A stretch of 64,000 nt of DNA from Cristatella mucedo (taxonomy: Eukaryota; Bryozoa; Phylactolaemata; Cristatellidae): assembly GCA_009760855.2 (NCBI GenBank), contig WPIO01000101.1, positions 918,001 through 982,000 of the forward strand, in the 5' to 3' direction. Shown one piece after another: positions 1 through 20,226 of the stretch. The position numbers and the translations under genes were made by a program. The first letter of the stretch is position 1. Each line of letters starts with the position of its first letter. Under the pieces are notes generated by a model that was given only the letters and a program-made list of their open reading frames with translations, made no database searches and had not been told where the DNA came from.

Positions 1-51
1 CATACATGCTAGGGGTTTTGGCTAATCCTCCTCGCTTTAAATCTCAAGTGA

Positions 52-940
52 GTGACACTAGACCAAGAAAACTTGAGCAACTACCGCCCAGTCTCCCTTC
101 TACCATTCCTATCAAAGGAATCAGTGAAACGGGTCGTGGCAGACCAGCTGAACTCATATCTTGAAACTTCAAACCTTGCTAGTAAGTTCCAGTCTGGCTT
201 TAGAGCTAATCACTCCACAGAGTCAGCATTGCTTAGGGTGTACAACGACCTACTTAGGAATGCAAGCATAAATAGGTTGTCTCTACTTGTTTTGCTCGAT
301 CTTTCGGCAGCTTTTGATACTATCGATCACAAAGTTCTTCTAGAGCGCCTCTCATCTCGCCTGGGCATCACTGGCACTGCTCTGCAATGGTTCAAGTCCT
401 ATTTCAGTGGGATACTCCAGAGTATTGATGTGAATGGACAAAAATCGTCCACTTCATTCTTTGGCTCCAGCCTATCTCTCAGATGTACTCCCCCACCAGG
501 CCAAGCATCGTACCACCTGCTTCTCGGAATCCAACAGTTTACCAATACCTCGTACAAACCTCAATTCCTTTGGAGACCGTGCATTTAGTTCGTATGCTCC
601 CAGAGCCTGGAACCTCACTCCCGACTTGTGTCAGAACATCCCCTCGCTTGACCACATTTAAAAAGAACTTAAAAAACACCTATTTAGGACAGCATTTAGT
701 GGGTCCCTGTGATTCGTCCTTCATGTGCTTATGCGTGCTGACACTGTGCACGCTGCCACTAAACCACACTTGCCTGCTGACCCTGTGCATGTCACCCCTA
801 ACCATGTTATTCATGTTTATCAAGCATATTACTCACCATTCAATCGCGTTTCCCTTTGCAGCAAATGTAAAGCGCCTAGAAAGAGATTGAGTTCTCTGAG
901 GGCGCTTTATCAAGTGCATTATTATTATTATTATTATTAA
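52..940 (+). mobile_element. L2/CR1-group LINE, 5'-truncated and internally deleted
   Basis: The first ~140 codons are reverse transcriptase: NYRPVSLLPFLSK, then FQSGFRANHSTESALLRVYN, then LLVLLDLSAAFDTIDHKVLL. At about 440-460 the reading jumps out of the RT into the conserved C-terminal region (LHSLAPAYLSDVLPHQ, then RAFSSYAPRAWNL), so the YADD part is lost in an internal deletion. The 3' UTR ends with the family tail: GCGCCTAGAAAGAGATTGAG, a hairpin partner GAGGGCGC, and (ATT)n ending at about 939. The copy has no endonuclease part and is dead. Its 5' boundary is at or before base 52. Confidence 0.9.
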
Positions 941-1845
941 TTCAAACGCCTAACCTAAGTAGACTCAAAGAAATTGTGAGCATGCAATCTCCAAACTAAG
1001 ACGGCTTCTGGCTAATAATCTCTTGGCTTAGCAGTAATGTACAATAAGTAAAAACTGACCAATTTTGGCCAAGTATGTGAGCTTCGGTGGTTCCCATCAT
1101 CCTGAATGCTCGGTCCTCTCTAGCTGAGGCTCGTGATACATGTCGTTGCAGAAGGTGGGCGATCCAAAGATTGCAACAGTTAGTGTCAAATACATATAGC
1201 CTCTGCCATGCTTCAGCCGTGTGGCTCTGATTATTCGACTAGCTATCAAATATGTCGCTGTCATGTTAATGCTACTCGAATCAATCGAATAAGCAAGTGT
1301 GAACTGGGGTAGCTTGGCTGAGAAGCAGCTGCTGCTGATCTCAGGCCACTTGTGACATTGACATTTACTGGTGCTCTTTTTGCCCACATTTGCTAGTCCA
1401 GGCGTGCTGCTGCTTCAACAGCAGTTGGTGGGGGTCTGTCTTCATACCCTCATCCTTCTTCTTGCCTATCTGTTTGGGTGCTCACAGGGCCATCCCTTTT
1501 TAAATTTGCCCAACTAGAAGCTGCACCACAGGTCAAGCTTGATTTGTGTGATGAACAGTGTTTGTTTATGTTGACCCCAAAAGGAATCCTATCAGCAATT
1601 GCCTAATAACCCACCGGCGATCAGATGCAAAAATGACCGTCGGTGGCAGTACTTCCTTAGTACTATGGATAAACTGCTCCTGGAGTGTAAGCAGGCTATA
1701 TGAAGTCATGCTGCCTCGTGTTTGGCTGTCGTGGTATCTCGTCTTCGTCGGTGCAAAGGCCCCCAGGATGCGGTTACTGAAGGATTTGATCAAGTTATAC
1801 TCCGAGGGCTGTTTATGCAGTTTAGTTTCAACGTTTGGACTGTGG
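941..1845. other. Non-coding stretch, nothing recognised
   Basis: Short open frames occur on both strands but none shows a known motif or a splice-consistent exon. The upstream exons of FNTB could lie here, but I could not identify them. Confidence 0.5.
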
Positions 1846-1983
1846 GTTTGGTCCAGCAGTTAGGGTACTCATCCCGACCAAGGCCTGGCTGAGGTCGTGG
1901 GTTCGAGCCCCGAGGCGTAAGTAAAGCCTCTGAATAGAGATTAAGTTCTCTTGGGGCGATATACAAATTATATATATTTTTAT
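1846..1983 (+). mobile_element. tRNA-derived SINE, family 1
   Basis: The tRNA-like head has an A-box-like start (GGTTTGGTCCAGCAGTTAGG) and a B box (GTGGGTTCGAGCCCC). The body is TCTGAATAGAGATTAAGTTC followed by CTTGGGGCG, with an AT-rich tail. This body and tail match the 3' end of the LINE in the same window. Confidence 0.85.
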
Positions 1984-2962
1984 ATGTTGGCCTCTACTGT
2001 GTGCTGAAAACAAATTGGGATATTTAGGTGCAGAGCAAGGGCCCGGTGCATTGACGCACTGCTGCGGCTGTAGTGGGTATGCTTGGCAAAGGCAAGTGCA
2101 CTGCAGAGGCTCTGGGGGGAGGTGGGGCTTCGGGTCAGTTCTTTTCCTGTTGGTAGCTAGTGTTGATCAGTCAGTATTTTGACTGGTAGCCCGCATGACT
2201 AAGACCCACTGGCTGGAGCTAGTTAGAATGCTAATCATCTCCAAAGAAGCTCAGGCGATGCAGTTCGATCAACTGTACGACTTTACCCTAGATAATATGA
2301 AATGTGTGGTGCCGTTGTGCCACCTGGCTTTACACCGGCCTTGTGCCAGCGGCTTAAGCTTCTGTGGCAGCCACGCCCTTAATTGGAAGGCCAGCAGGAG
2401 TAGTGCAGCAGCCGGCAGATGCTATCTGCTGCCTGCTGCTGGTCTGGAGTGGCTGTGCTCAACTTTCTATAGTTCACAGTGCTCTACCACTTCAGCTTAG
2501 CAAAACCCTTGCGGACTCAGAGCATTGCTGGGTTGACCAGTTGCTTTTGGTTAATTGCATGTTGGATAGGATAAAGTCCTGGCCACAGGAGGAGCATTTG
2601 GTGGCATGCAAGATGGTGTCCGTTTTTGTTACCTAGCCAAGTTCGATTTCACTCATAATTGCATCCCGGCTGTTTCAAGAGCTGTGGGAATTCAAGTTCG
2701 CCTTCTCGGCTGGGTTGTCCATTTTGTCCATGCCTTGCACTCACGTTAATCTTTGTCTTTGGTCAAAGGGGGCTGGGCAGTCGATGTGACGGTCGAAAGT
2801 ATGTGCAAGCACTCAGCATGGACACTGTGCATCGAAGGTTGACACAGGGCGACCCGCAGCTGTGATGATAGGCCTGGGTTGCTAGTTTTGATTCCTGCTC
2901 AGTGCTGTGGGCATTGCTGCCTCGTTTGAGAAACCTGGACGAATGTTTACTGACTTTTGTAG
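1984..2962 (+). other. Non-coding stretch upstream of the first recognised FNTB exon
   Basis: The next 5' FNTB exon should carry the family signature around SRPWLCYWILHSL. No splice-consistent exon with it is visible here. A weak look-alike near 2450-2520 is listed among the rejected items. The stretch is probably intron. Confidence 0.4.
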
Positions 2963-13649
<10,687 letters not shown>

Positions 13650-14751
13650 TTGGTCAGTGCTCAGAGCAATGGAGGCCTACAATGGAACAGCTGTACCGTA
13701 CCAGTGGCCTTCCTTTAACTGCTTGGTGTCGGCCATTGTTTTGTCAACAATTAAGACAGCTGTGTTGTTTCTTTTTGTAAGCCAGTGTTTCCTATACTGA
13801 ATTTATCTCGTGTCTGTTACTGTGAACATTTGACTGCTGCTATTTCCAGAAAAGAATAGGTACCCGTAAATTTAACTGATCTTCTGATAGTCGTCGTGCT
13901 GATACTGAGATTTAAGAAGTTCCAGTCTTTCTGCCGTTTGCCGGGTCTATTTAGCAATTAGCATGTATGCACATACATGTACAGCTGTGCCTTTACGTGC
14001 ACATGGTCAGCATTTATTAATAGCTGCTGACCAGCCCTCAGCCTCCGTGTGCTTATTGCATGTGTGAGTGTGTGGTGTGCCCCTGACCATAGCTGTTGAT
14101 CTCAGCCTATGGCTGTGACTGAGATCAAAGGCATCGTAAGGTACGAAAAGCAGAAACAAATAAGGCTGCTTCAGCCACCGACCCCTACATTTGACCTTGG
14201 AGCTGTCCACTTTCATTGTATCTACTCTTTTATTTTTCGTCTGGATCAAGTTTCAAATTAAGATGCTAGCCCAAACAGGAGGGGCAGTAACAATGCCTCG
14301 TTGCTATGTTTAGCAGGACCGATGACTCCAGCTGAATTCAAATGCTGAATGAATACCGGGTAATCAGAGAAGACTAATCGGTAACCATTGGAGAAATCGT
14401 CATGAACCAAATTCCGTGACCATGTGTGATTTTGTAGTTATGGAGAGCGACCTTCGGTAAGGTTTAGAAAATAGTGCAAGTATAATAACATATGCGATTT
14501 CTGTACCTTATGCATACCTATGTAATTATAAGGTATCACTAGGAAATGCAATCATGATATTGCTTGTAAACTTGGACCAGTGACTACTTTCTCACCAAAC
14601 TCTAACTTCACTATCATGGTAAGTGATATATTCGGTTGTACATCAAAGCTTAGTTGGCCAATTGCACCAACTCCAGGTAAGTGCTACTTTCTAGCCAATT
14701 GCTCTGGGACTAGCTTTAAGGTTAAACTAATAGCAACTGGTCAAGCTCTAT

Positions 14752-14881
14752 CAAGCATGATATTACTCACCATTCAATCGCGTTTCCCTCTGCAGCAAAT
14801 GTAAAGCGCCTAGAAAGAGATTGAGTTATCTTAGGGTACTTTATTATTACTCAAGTGCATTATTATTACTATTACCAACAT
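14752..14881 (+). mobile_element. LINE 3' end fragment
   Basis: CAAGCATGATATTACTCACC and CTGCAGCAAATGTAAAGCGC are followed by CTAGAAAGAGATTGAGTTAT and a TTATTATTAC tail. Only the last ~130 bp of the LINE are present. Confidence 0.85.
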
Positions 14882-15937
14882 CAGAACATCTGGCACGGCA
14901 GTGATGCATGTGGACCCCAGGCACTAGGCAGATATCTCGACTTTCAAAACGAAAAACTTAAAAAACTATCAGCCATACGAACTATAAAATCTTAAGTATC
15001 CGAGTAAACCCAGTAGTAATCTCCAGCCATGTAACCTTGATACAGTAACACAGCAATACGGTGCAAATAAGGCAAGGCGATGCTTGCGTTTTATGTACAA
15101 GGCAAGTTTTGAGACTTTAAGGTGCACATAAACTGATAAGTAGAGTATACGGAAATTTTAAAAGCTATCAGGATATAGTCGCTTGAAATGGAAGGCTGCT
15201 ATAATCCCAACCAGAGATCAATACAGCGACTATAGGCAATAACTTGATGCAAGGGGTTTTATGGAAGCCAAGCCCAAAGAACAGCCTATTCACAAACCTA
15301 GTGAATTCGAGATATTAGTACAGCTACCTTAATCTCATGTAAGTGAGACGAACCACTGCACATTCCGGAACGCCGATAAATCCACACCAACATTCAGCAC
15401 TCAAGTAGATGAAAAAGAATGTTTGCCCCAGCGAAGGCGTCCATGCTCAGTCGACTTTCGCGTTTTTCGACAGGCGTGCACACCAAATGGTTTGGGCAGC
15501 AAGACGAACAAGGACCGCGAGCCTGGCTTGAAATTGCAAATCCTAAGCCGAGCGTCACATTCTGTCGGCTAATGAAACTGCAGAAAGGAAGTCCACTCCC
15601 CCCCCCCCATAATCTGCCATAAGAATTGACTCCTGGCCAGGGGACGATATCCTGGGGCAGTGAGCTGTCTCCCTGACCTGTATATACATGTATGGGGCGT
15701 TGGTGACTTACAGCTGTCGTTAAGCTTGTCTTCTTACCAAGCTCTATAGTAGAAATATGCAATGGCAGTACCTTTTATTAGGCCAACTCTACACAGCAGG
15801 CCCCCTGACACAGCCACTGGCAGCAGCATTGAGGAAATGCAACCCCTGTCAGCAATGCCAAGACCGAGCAGCATCAACGGTGGCAGCCGGAAGAAGCCGC
15901 ACGAAGTGTGAGAGGGTGAACAGTAGAAGGCCAAGCT

Positions 15938-15943
15938 TTTATT
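15938..15943 (-). promoter_or_regulatory. Candidate MAX polyadenylation signal AATAAA
   Basis: On the minus strand AATAAA lies about 145 bases after the MAX stop codon. A second AATAAA lies at 15774-15779. Either could be used. Confidence 0.4.
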
Positions 15944-16085
15944 AATGAAAATGCGACACCGGGTGCTGCCTGACTATCCGGCTAGCCACCGTAGAGGCAC
16001 TGCCCACAAGATGGGTGGGTGGCTAGTTCTTCTCGACAAAAACCTGCTCCTCGATTCGCAGCTGCAAGGCAGACAATAGCTGCAC

Positions 16086-16336
16086 CTAGACATGTCGTCG
16101 GCATACAATCTTGCCCTTGCGTTTCGCACTGCCACGAAGCGGAGCACTAGCAGGGACTCGGGATGGCTCGGGGGCTGAGGCTGCGTTGGATGGTCCGGGG
16201 CCTGCGTTGGATGGTCCGGCGGCTGAAGCTGCTGCTCTGTTTGGCTCGGTGGCAGTGCCAATCACCAATTGTTGAAAGGAGGAAATGTTGCTGTTAAGAT
16301 CAGATCGTATTCTTGCGTTGGACTCCCGAGCTGCAA
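16086..16336 (-). CDS. MAX: MAX terminal exon
   Basis: The acceptor on the minus strand is ctttaccAG, or six bases later ttgcAG; both keep frame. It encodes [20 protein letters not shown] and then a repeat-like [13 protein letters not shown] and SAKRKGK, ending in TAG. Only the basic C-terminal patch resembles other MAX tails. Confidence 0.75.
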
Positions 16337-18082
16337 CTGGTAAAGTAGAAACGTTGTCCAATCAATCGCTTCAGGTCAAGGTCTTACGGTAAGCCAATCT
16401 CTGTACTACTCACTCTGTTGCTGTAAGGCCCTGTTCTCCCTTTGCATTTCCTCGAGTTCATCCTCCATCTTCTGGTTGTTTATCGCCATGTGCTCGATGT
16501 AATCAACTGCCCTCCTCAATATCTGTACTCTTGAAGCCTACAACAGTCAGCACAGCAACGACTGAAGCAAGCGCCGATTTAACTGGCCGTACTGCGATGA
16601 GTCAACTAGTTTCAATGGGTATGTTTTTAAGAAAACTTGGCACACTAACTACTATGCATCAAGACCTTAGCGATAACCGGTAAAAGTATTACAACTTAAA
16701 TTACACAACCTAAAAACCTCGGCATGTATTTTCCATGCAAGAAGCATTCGGCAAACGATTTTCAACGACATAAGTACCCGTTCCATAATTATTAAAAGCA
16801 GAGTTGTCGGTCACAAAATGCACCATTCAAACTAATCAGTCCACCTAATGGTTCACATAAAACATGGCAGAATCTGCTATTACGATGGGTCATAAATCCA
16901 GTCACTATAAAAGCAGCCTGAATATTCACATGCCAGAGCAAATCTACACTCAATGAGACATTCCATCAGCACATTAGGAGACATCACAAGATTACCAAGT
17001 TCAGTCAAAACTGAGATCATCAAAGACGAGCTCCCACAGTAGACTCGGCTACCTCCAAGATGCATCCATCGTTCTATGTACTTATAAAACTATCTCGTTG
17101 TCCCGTCTATCTTTCTAAGCTAAAGCTGCATGTACACAATCTGTTTACGGCCATGTCTCCAACTAGCATGATCGTCAGACCATTTTTTTTTTAGATACGA
17201 TCGTCATTAGAAGCATCACGATCATCCGAGGGACTCGGTCGAGTCGAGGCGGTCGATCGGTCATGCGGGATTCGGAATGTGAAATGTACCCCAAAGGTCC
17301 AAAGTAATCATTCAGCAAGCCAAACCATCTAACTAACCGACCAACGGTGCATCGAGCCGGCACATCGAGGCACCAACCATCGAGTCAATCGCAGCAGCAT
17401 GGCCGGCGCGCTCCTAATGTGGCTAACCCAAGAGGGCTCACTAGACAAGAAGACTGGTGCTGCTACCGCCGCTCTGCCATTAAATAGAAGGGACACACGG
17501 CGACGTACCTTTCCACCTCTAATGGACGGCACGCTGTCTCTGAGTATCTCGTAGCCCTCTTTTATATTATCTCGCCTCTTGCGTTCCAGTGCATTGTGAT
17601 TTTCCCGTCGCTTAGCCTGCAGGAAAAGTCAAACGTACAACAGTCGCACACAAGGGTGCTTACCCAGAACCGGTAATCAGAATAATCCTTCGCTCAAAGC
17701 AGGCACGGAAAATACCGCGGGCAAAATGCCGCCGGCATTGCCGGCATTTTGCCCGTGGTAGCAGACATAATTCCCCCTGCAAACACCCGGTGCCCGACCG
17801 TGTACGAGCCCACGGCAGTACGGTGGCTAGCACCCGGGAAGTGGCCGCCGCCTGGCCCACAGCAGCTGTCGCCTCTCTTGCCGAACAGACACGGAGCGGC
17901 GGCACCGGATTCTCTCATCCGGAAATCTCACTGCAGGCAGGGCGGCGGCGGGCGACGACAAAATACGAGCCGACGACAAAATACGAGCCGCTAGCAAAAC
18001 GGCTCCGTGTCGTGCGCTTTCACAGCAGTGGATGGCTTACTTTCGAGTTACTTTCGAGACTCGACGAGCCGGATGGCGACAT
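16086..18082 (-). CDS. MAX: MAX, bHLH-leucine-zipper partner of MYC/MXD/MNT, 4 exons
   Basis: MAX heterodimerises with MYC, MXD and MNT proteins and binds E-boxes (CACGTG) in the nucleus. Exons on the minus strand are 18082-18041, 17616-17509, 16537-16414 and 16336-16086. All introns are GT-AG, with phases 0, 0 and 1, giving about 174 residues (human 160). Exon 2 carries the basic region, helix 1 and loop start ([20 protein letters not shown]), with the DNA-reading H, E and R of HNALERKRR intact. Exon 3 has helix 2 ([17 protein letters not shown]) and the zipper up to ENRALQQQ. The last exon has a low-complexity Ala/Pro/Ser tail and a basic SAKRKGK near the C-terminus, comparable to the C-terminal NLS of vertebrate MAX. 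The loop is IRGGK where human has LQGEK. It converges with FNTB. Confidence 0.88.
16414..16537 (-). CDS. MAX: MAX exon: helix 2 and zipper
   Basis: The acceptor is gactgttgtAG. The exon reads [20 protein letters not shown], then [20 protein letters not shown]. Human MAX begins the same exon with ASRAQILDKATEYIQYM. The donor A|GTGAGT is in phase 1. Confidence 0.92.
16538..17508 (-). other. MAX intron 2
   Basis: This is 971 bp between two phase-0 boundaries (RGGK to ASRV). I see no repeat family member and no open frame with a recognisable motif. Confidence 0.75.
17509..17616 (-). CDS. MAX: MAX exon: basic region and helix 1
   Basis: The acceptor is cttttcctgcAG. The exon reads [20 protein letters not shown], then [16 protein letters not shown]: 36 codons in phase 0. 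Human MAX has [20 protein letters not shown] and FHSLRDSVPSLQGEK. The donor AAG|GTACGT is strong. Confidence 0.94.
17617..18040 (-). other. MAX intron 1 with a strong hairpin
   Basis: This GC-rich intron has a 19/20-bp inverted repeat at 17713-17760 and a tandem duplication of an 18-mer, ACGACAAAATACGAGCCG, near 17954-17990. The open frames here are shadows. Confidence 0.7.
17713..17760. repeat. Near-perfect inverted repeat (hairpin)
   Basis: The left arm TACCGCGGGCAAAATGCCGC and right arm CCGGCATTTTGCCCGTGGTA are reverse complements with one internal mismatch (plus a terminal one), separated by 8 bases. Confidence 0.9.
18041..18082 (-). CDS. MAX: MAX first coding exon
   Basis: It reads [14 protein letters not shown] and ends at the donor AAA|GTAAGC in phase 0. 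An in-frame TAG lies five codons upstream of the ATG, so this ATG is the first available. It is acidic/serine-rich like the vertebrate start (MSDNDDIEVESD) but not alignable. A short unrecognised coding exon could exist in intron 1. Confidence 0.7.
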
Positions 18083-18620
18083 TTCATCATCGGACTACAG
18101 AATAAAAGCGGCGCTAGCGGTTAGGGCTGGCTAGGCTTCGCGTGCTACGCGAACGGGCGATATCATGGCGCCGGCAGCAGTATCGTCACCGCTACTACTA
18201 CGGTGCTCGATGCATAATCATTACATTGCGGTCGTAGAATCCGTCCAAGTCAGACATGCCTCTCGGCGGCACGGCGGCAGGCGGGCGAATGCGGCTCCGG
18301 CCGGTCACGCCAGCGTCTAATATGGCTGGAAGGACGCACATGCGCGGAAAACACGTGGGACACCGGCGACTGGTGTTAAAGGGTCAGAGGTCAGTCAGTC
18401 AGCCCTAGCAGGTGGACCATTGATTCGGAGGCCCTAAACTAAACTGCAACCGGTGGAAGAAGACCTCATTAGGATGCAATAAAGCAATTGCTGCGAAAAA
18501 AACTCGAGATCTTGAGCATTTAGGCGGGCGGAAGTTCAACTGTTCAGCTGCACTCGTGCCGAAGCCGAAGTGCCTTCGAGGGAAGACCGGTCGGCCCTAG
18601 GTGGCTCCTACTCCCCCCCC
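18083..18620 (-). promoter_or_regulatory. GC-rich region upstream of MAX (probable promoter/5' UTR)
   Basis: This 0.5 kb is clearly richer in G, C and CpG than the surrounding repeats, fitting a promoter of a broadly expressed gene. No TATA box or defined start site can be claimed. A C run lies near 18612. Confidence 0.35.
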
Positions 18621-18692
18621 CCAGGGCAGGTGGAGGGGAGACTGGCGGGACACCACACATCGACCCCGGCGCTGCTCGTTGCACCATCAGCC

Positions 18693-18696
<4 letters not shown>

Positions 18697-18769
<73 letters not shown>
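18697..18769. repeat. (AT)n microsatellite
   Basis: About 72 bp of alternating AT with a single C interruption. It directly abuts a SINE/LINE-type tail in reverse orientation. Confidence 0.97.
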
Positions 18770-18773
<4 letters not shown>

Positions 18774-18832
18774 CTCATTTGTATTGCGCTTATAAGAGAA
18801 CTTAATCTCTCTATCTAGGCACTTGAAGTGCA
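18769..18832 (-). mobile_element. SINE family 1/LINE tail fragment, reverse
   Basis: Read on the minus strand it has CAAGTGCCTAGATAGAGAGA, then TTAAGTTCTCTTATAAGCGC and the AT-rich 3' end, which runs into the (AT)n tract. Confidence 0.6.
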
Positions 18833-19231
18833 TTTGCGGCAAGGCTCTACGTTGGTCTTAAAGGCTCGCCTCTTACGTTTGGCCAAACCCGGGCGGCACC
18901 ATATCCAACGGTGGTCTTTAGGTAGGACCAAACGCCTAGTCATTTTTCTTATGTAAGCGCACGACCGACATTCTCTCCCGTTGGGCCATTTTCTCCTTAG
19001 AATTGCCTCAATGCAATGAGCTCACTGCTTGGCTAAGGCATCTGCCTAACCTGGCTGAGCTGAAAGGGAGACTCGGGACTGTACTTAACTCAACCTATTG
19101 GGGCTCACTCTCCCAGTCAAGTGCCGAGGCGTCTGGAGGTTATAATGGATGATGATACCAATGATAATAATAATAAGAAGAAGACATTAGTGTAGCATCC
19201 TGAGATAACTTCTCTTCCTGGGCACGTGACG

Positions 19232-19480
19232 TATGCTGGAAATGAAAGGAGGAAAGGAAGGGAAGAAAGGAGAGAGGAAAGGAATGGAAGAAAGAAAAGG
19301 AAGGAAGGAAAGGAAAAGAGGAAAGGAAGGGAAGCAAAAGAAAAAGGAACGAAGGAAATGAATGGAGAAAAGGAAGTGAGAGAAGCAAGGGAGGCAAGCA
19401 AAGGAGGAAAGAAAAGGAAAAGAAAAGAAATAAAGGAAGGAATTGAGGGGACGAATGGACTTGAGGGAGGAAAGGACGGG
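19232..19480. repeat. Polypurine tract, ~250 bp of GGAA-type repeats
   Basis: The plus strand is almost purely A and G (GGAAAGGAAGGGAAGAAAGG and similar), with a few pyrimidine breaks. Long Lys/Glu/Arg or Phe/Ser/Leu reading frames across it are compositional. Confidence 0.9.
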
Positions 19481-20145
19481 AGGAATCAGATCAGAGCAGC
19501 CAGAGACAGGAGAGCAAATGGTAATCGACGAATGCAGCCAGAGCTCTGGGAGAAGAGAAGGCTGAGAGGGGAAGATGGTGGTGAGTTGGATTGGAGAGAG
19601 GGGCTCGAGCGATGTGCGAGAGAGAATGAGGTGTAGAGGACAACGACTTGGTCTAGGCAATGGAAACTATTCTCAAGGTTTTGCTGGGATAGTGGAAGGA
19701 CTGCTAAAGCTATCGTTCTGAGTTAGCCTTCTGCCCAGTGGTCATGATAGACCCATTCAATGTAGAGCTTGCATTTATATCGTGCCAAATATCCCTCAAG
19801 GGTTCGGCAATGGGCAGGTACTAGGGGCAGGTAAGTTAAGCAGGTAAGATTCCCATATGCCACTCTTGCCTAGCTTGGCCGGCAGCTGCCTCTTCACCAA
19901 AGCAGACATTTCATGTTACAGCCTGCGAGCCGTCTGCGTCTGGTGTGCCTCAGCCTTCACCTGTAACTTATCCCTGTAAGACCGGAACCTCTCATTCTAT
20001 ATAACCAGGGCTCAGCAGCTGCACTCAGTGACTGCTGTCCAGTTCGCCCACTAGTCGTGGGAAGCAGGATGATCACCGAGAACAAGGAGTCACCTGGAGA
20101 TGAACACCCGGGTATGACCCGTGGAAGCCTACCTATGAGTGAATG

Positions 20146-20148
<3 letters not shown>
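19481..20148. other. Non-coding stretch, nothing recognised
   Basis: No motif-bearing open frame and no member of the repeat families described here. Confidence 0.45.

Positions 20149-20223
<75 letters not shown>
20149..20223. repeat. (TC)n microsatellite
   Basis: A perfect dinucleotide run of about 75 bp. Confidence 0.98.

Positions 20224-20226
<3 letters not shown>

Larger units (their letters stand above)
13650..16085. other. Convergent intergenic region between FNTB and MAX
   Basis: It contains the 3' UTRs of both genes and one LINE 3' end. I see no clear AATAAA for FNTB within about 600 bp of its stop. Two AATAAA signals lie on the minus strand for MAX (15938-15943 and 15774-15779). 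Open frames around 15394-15762 show no known motif. Confidence 0.6.

Noticed and set aside
2445-2520. Look-alike of the missing FNTB signature: TGGCTGTGC (WLC) followed by ATAGTTCACAGTGCTCTA (IVHSAL), similar to WLCYWILHSL.
   Set aside because: The two halves are out of frame by one base, the spacing is wrong, and no donor joins it to the exon at 2963 in the required phase with a sensible length. Probably chance.
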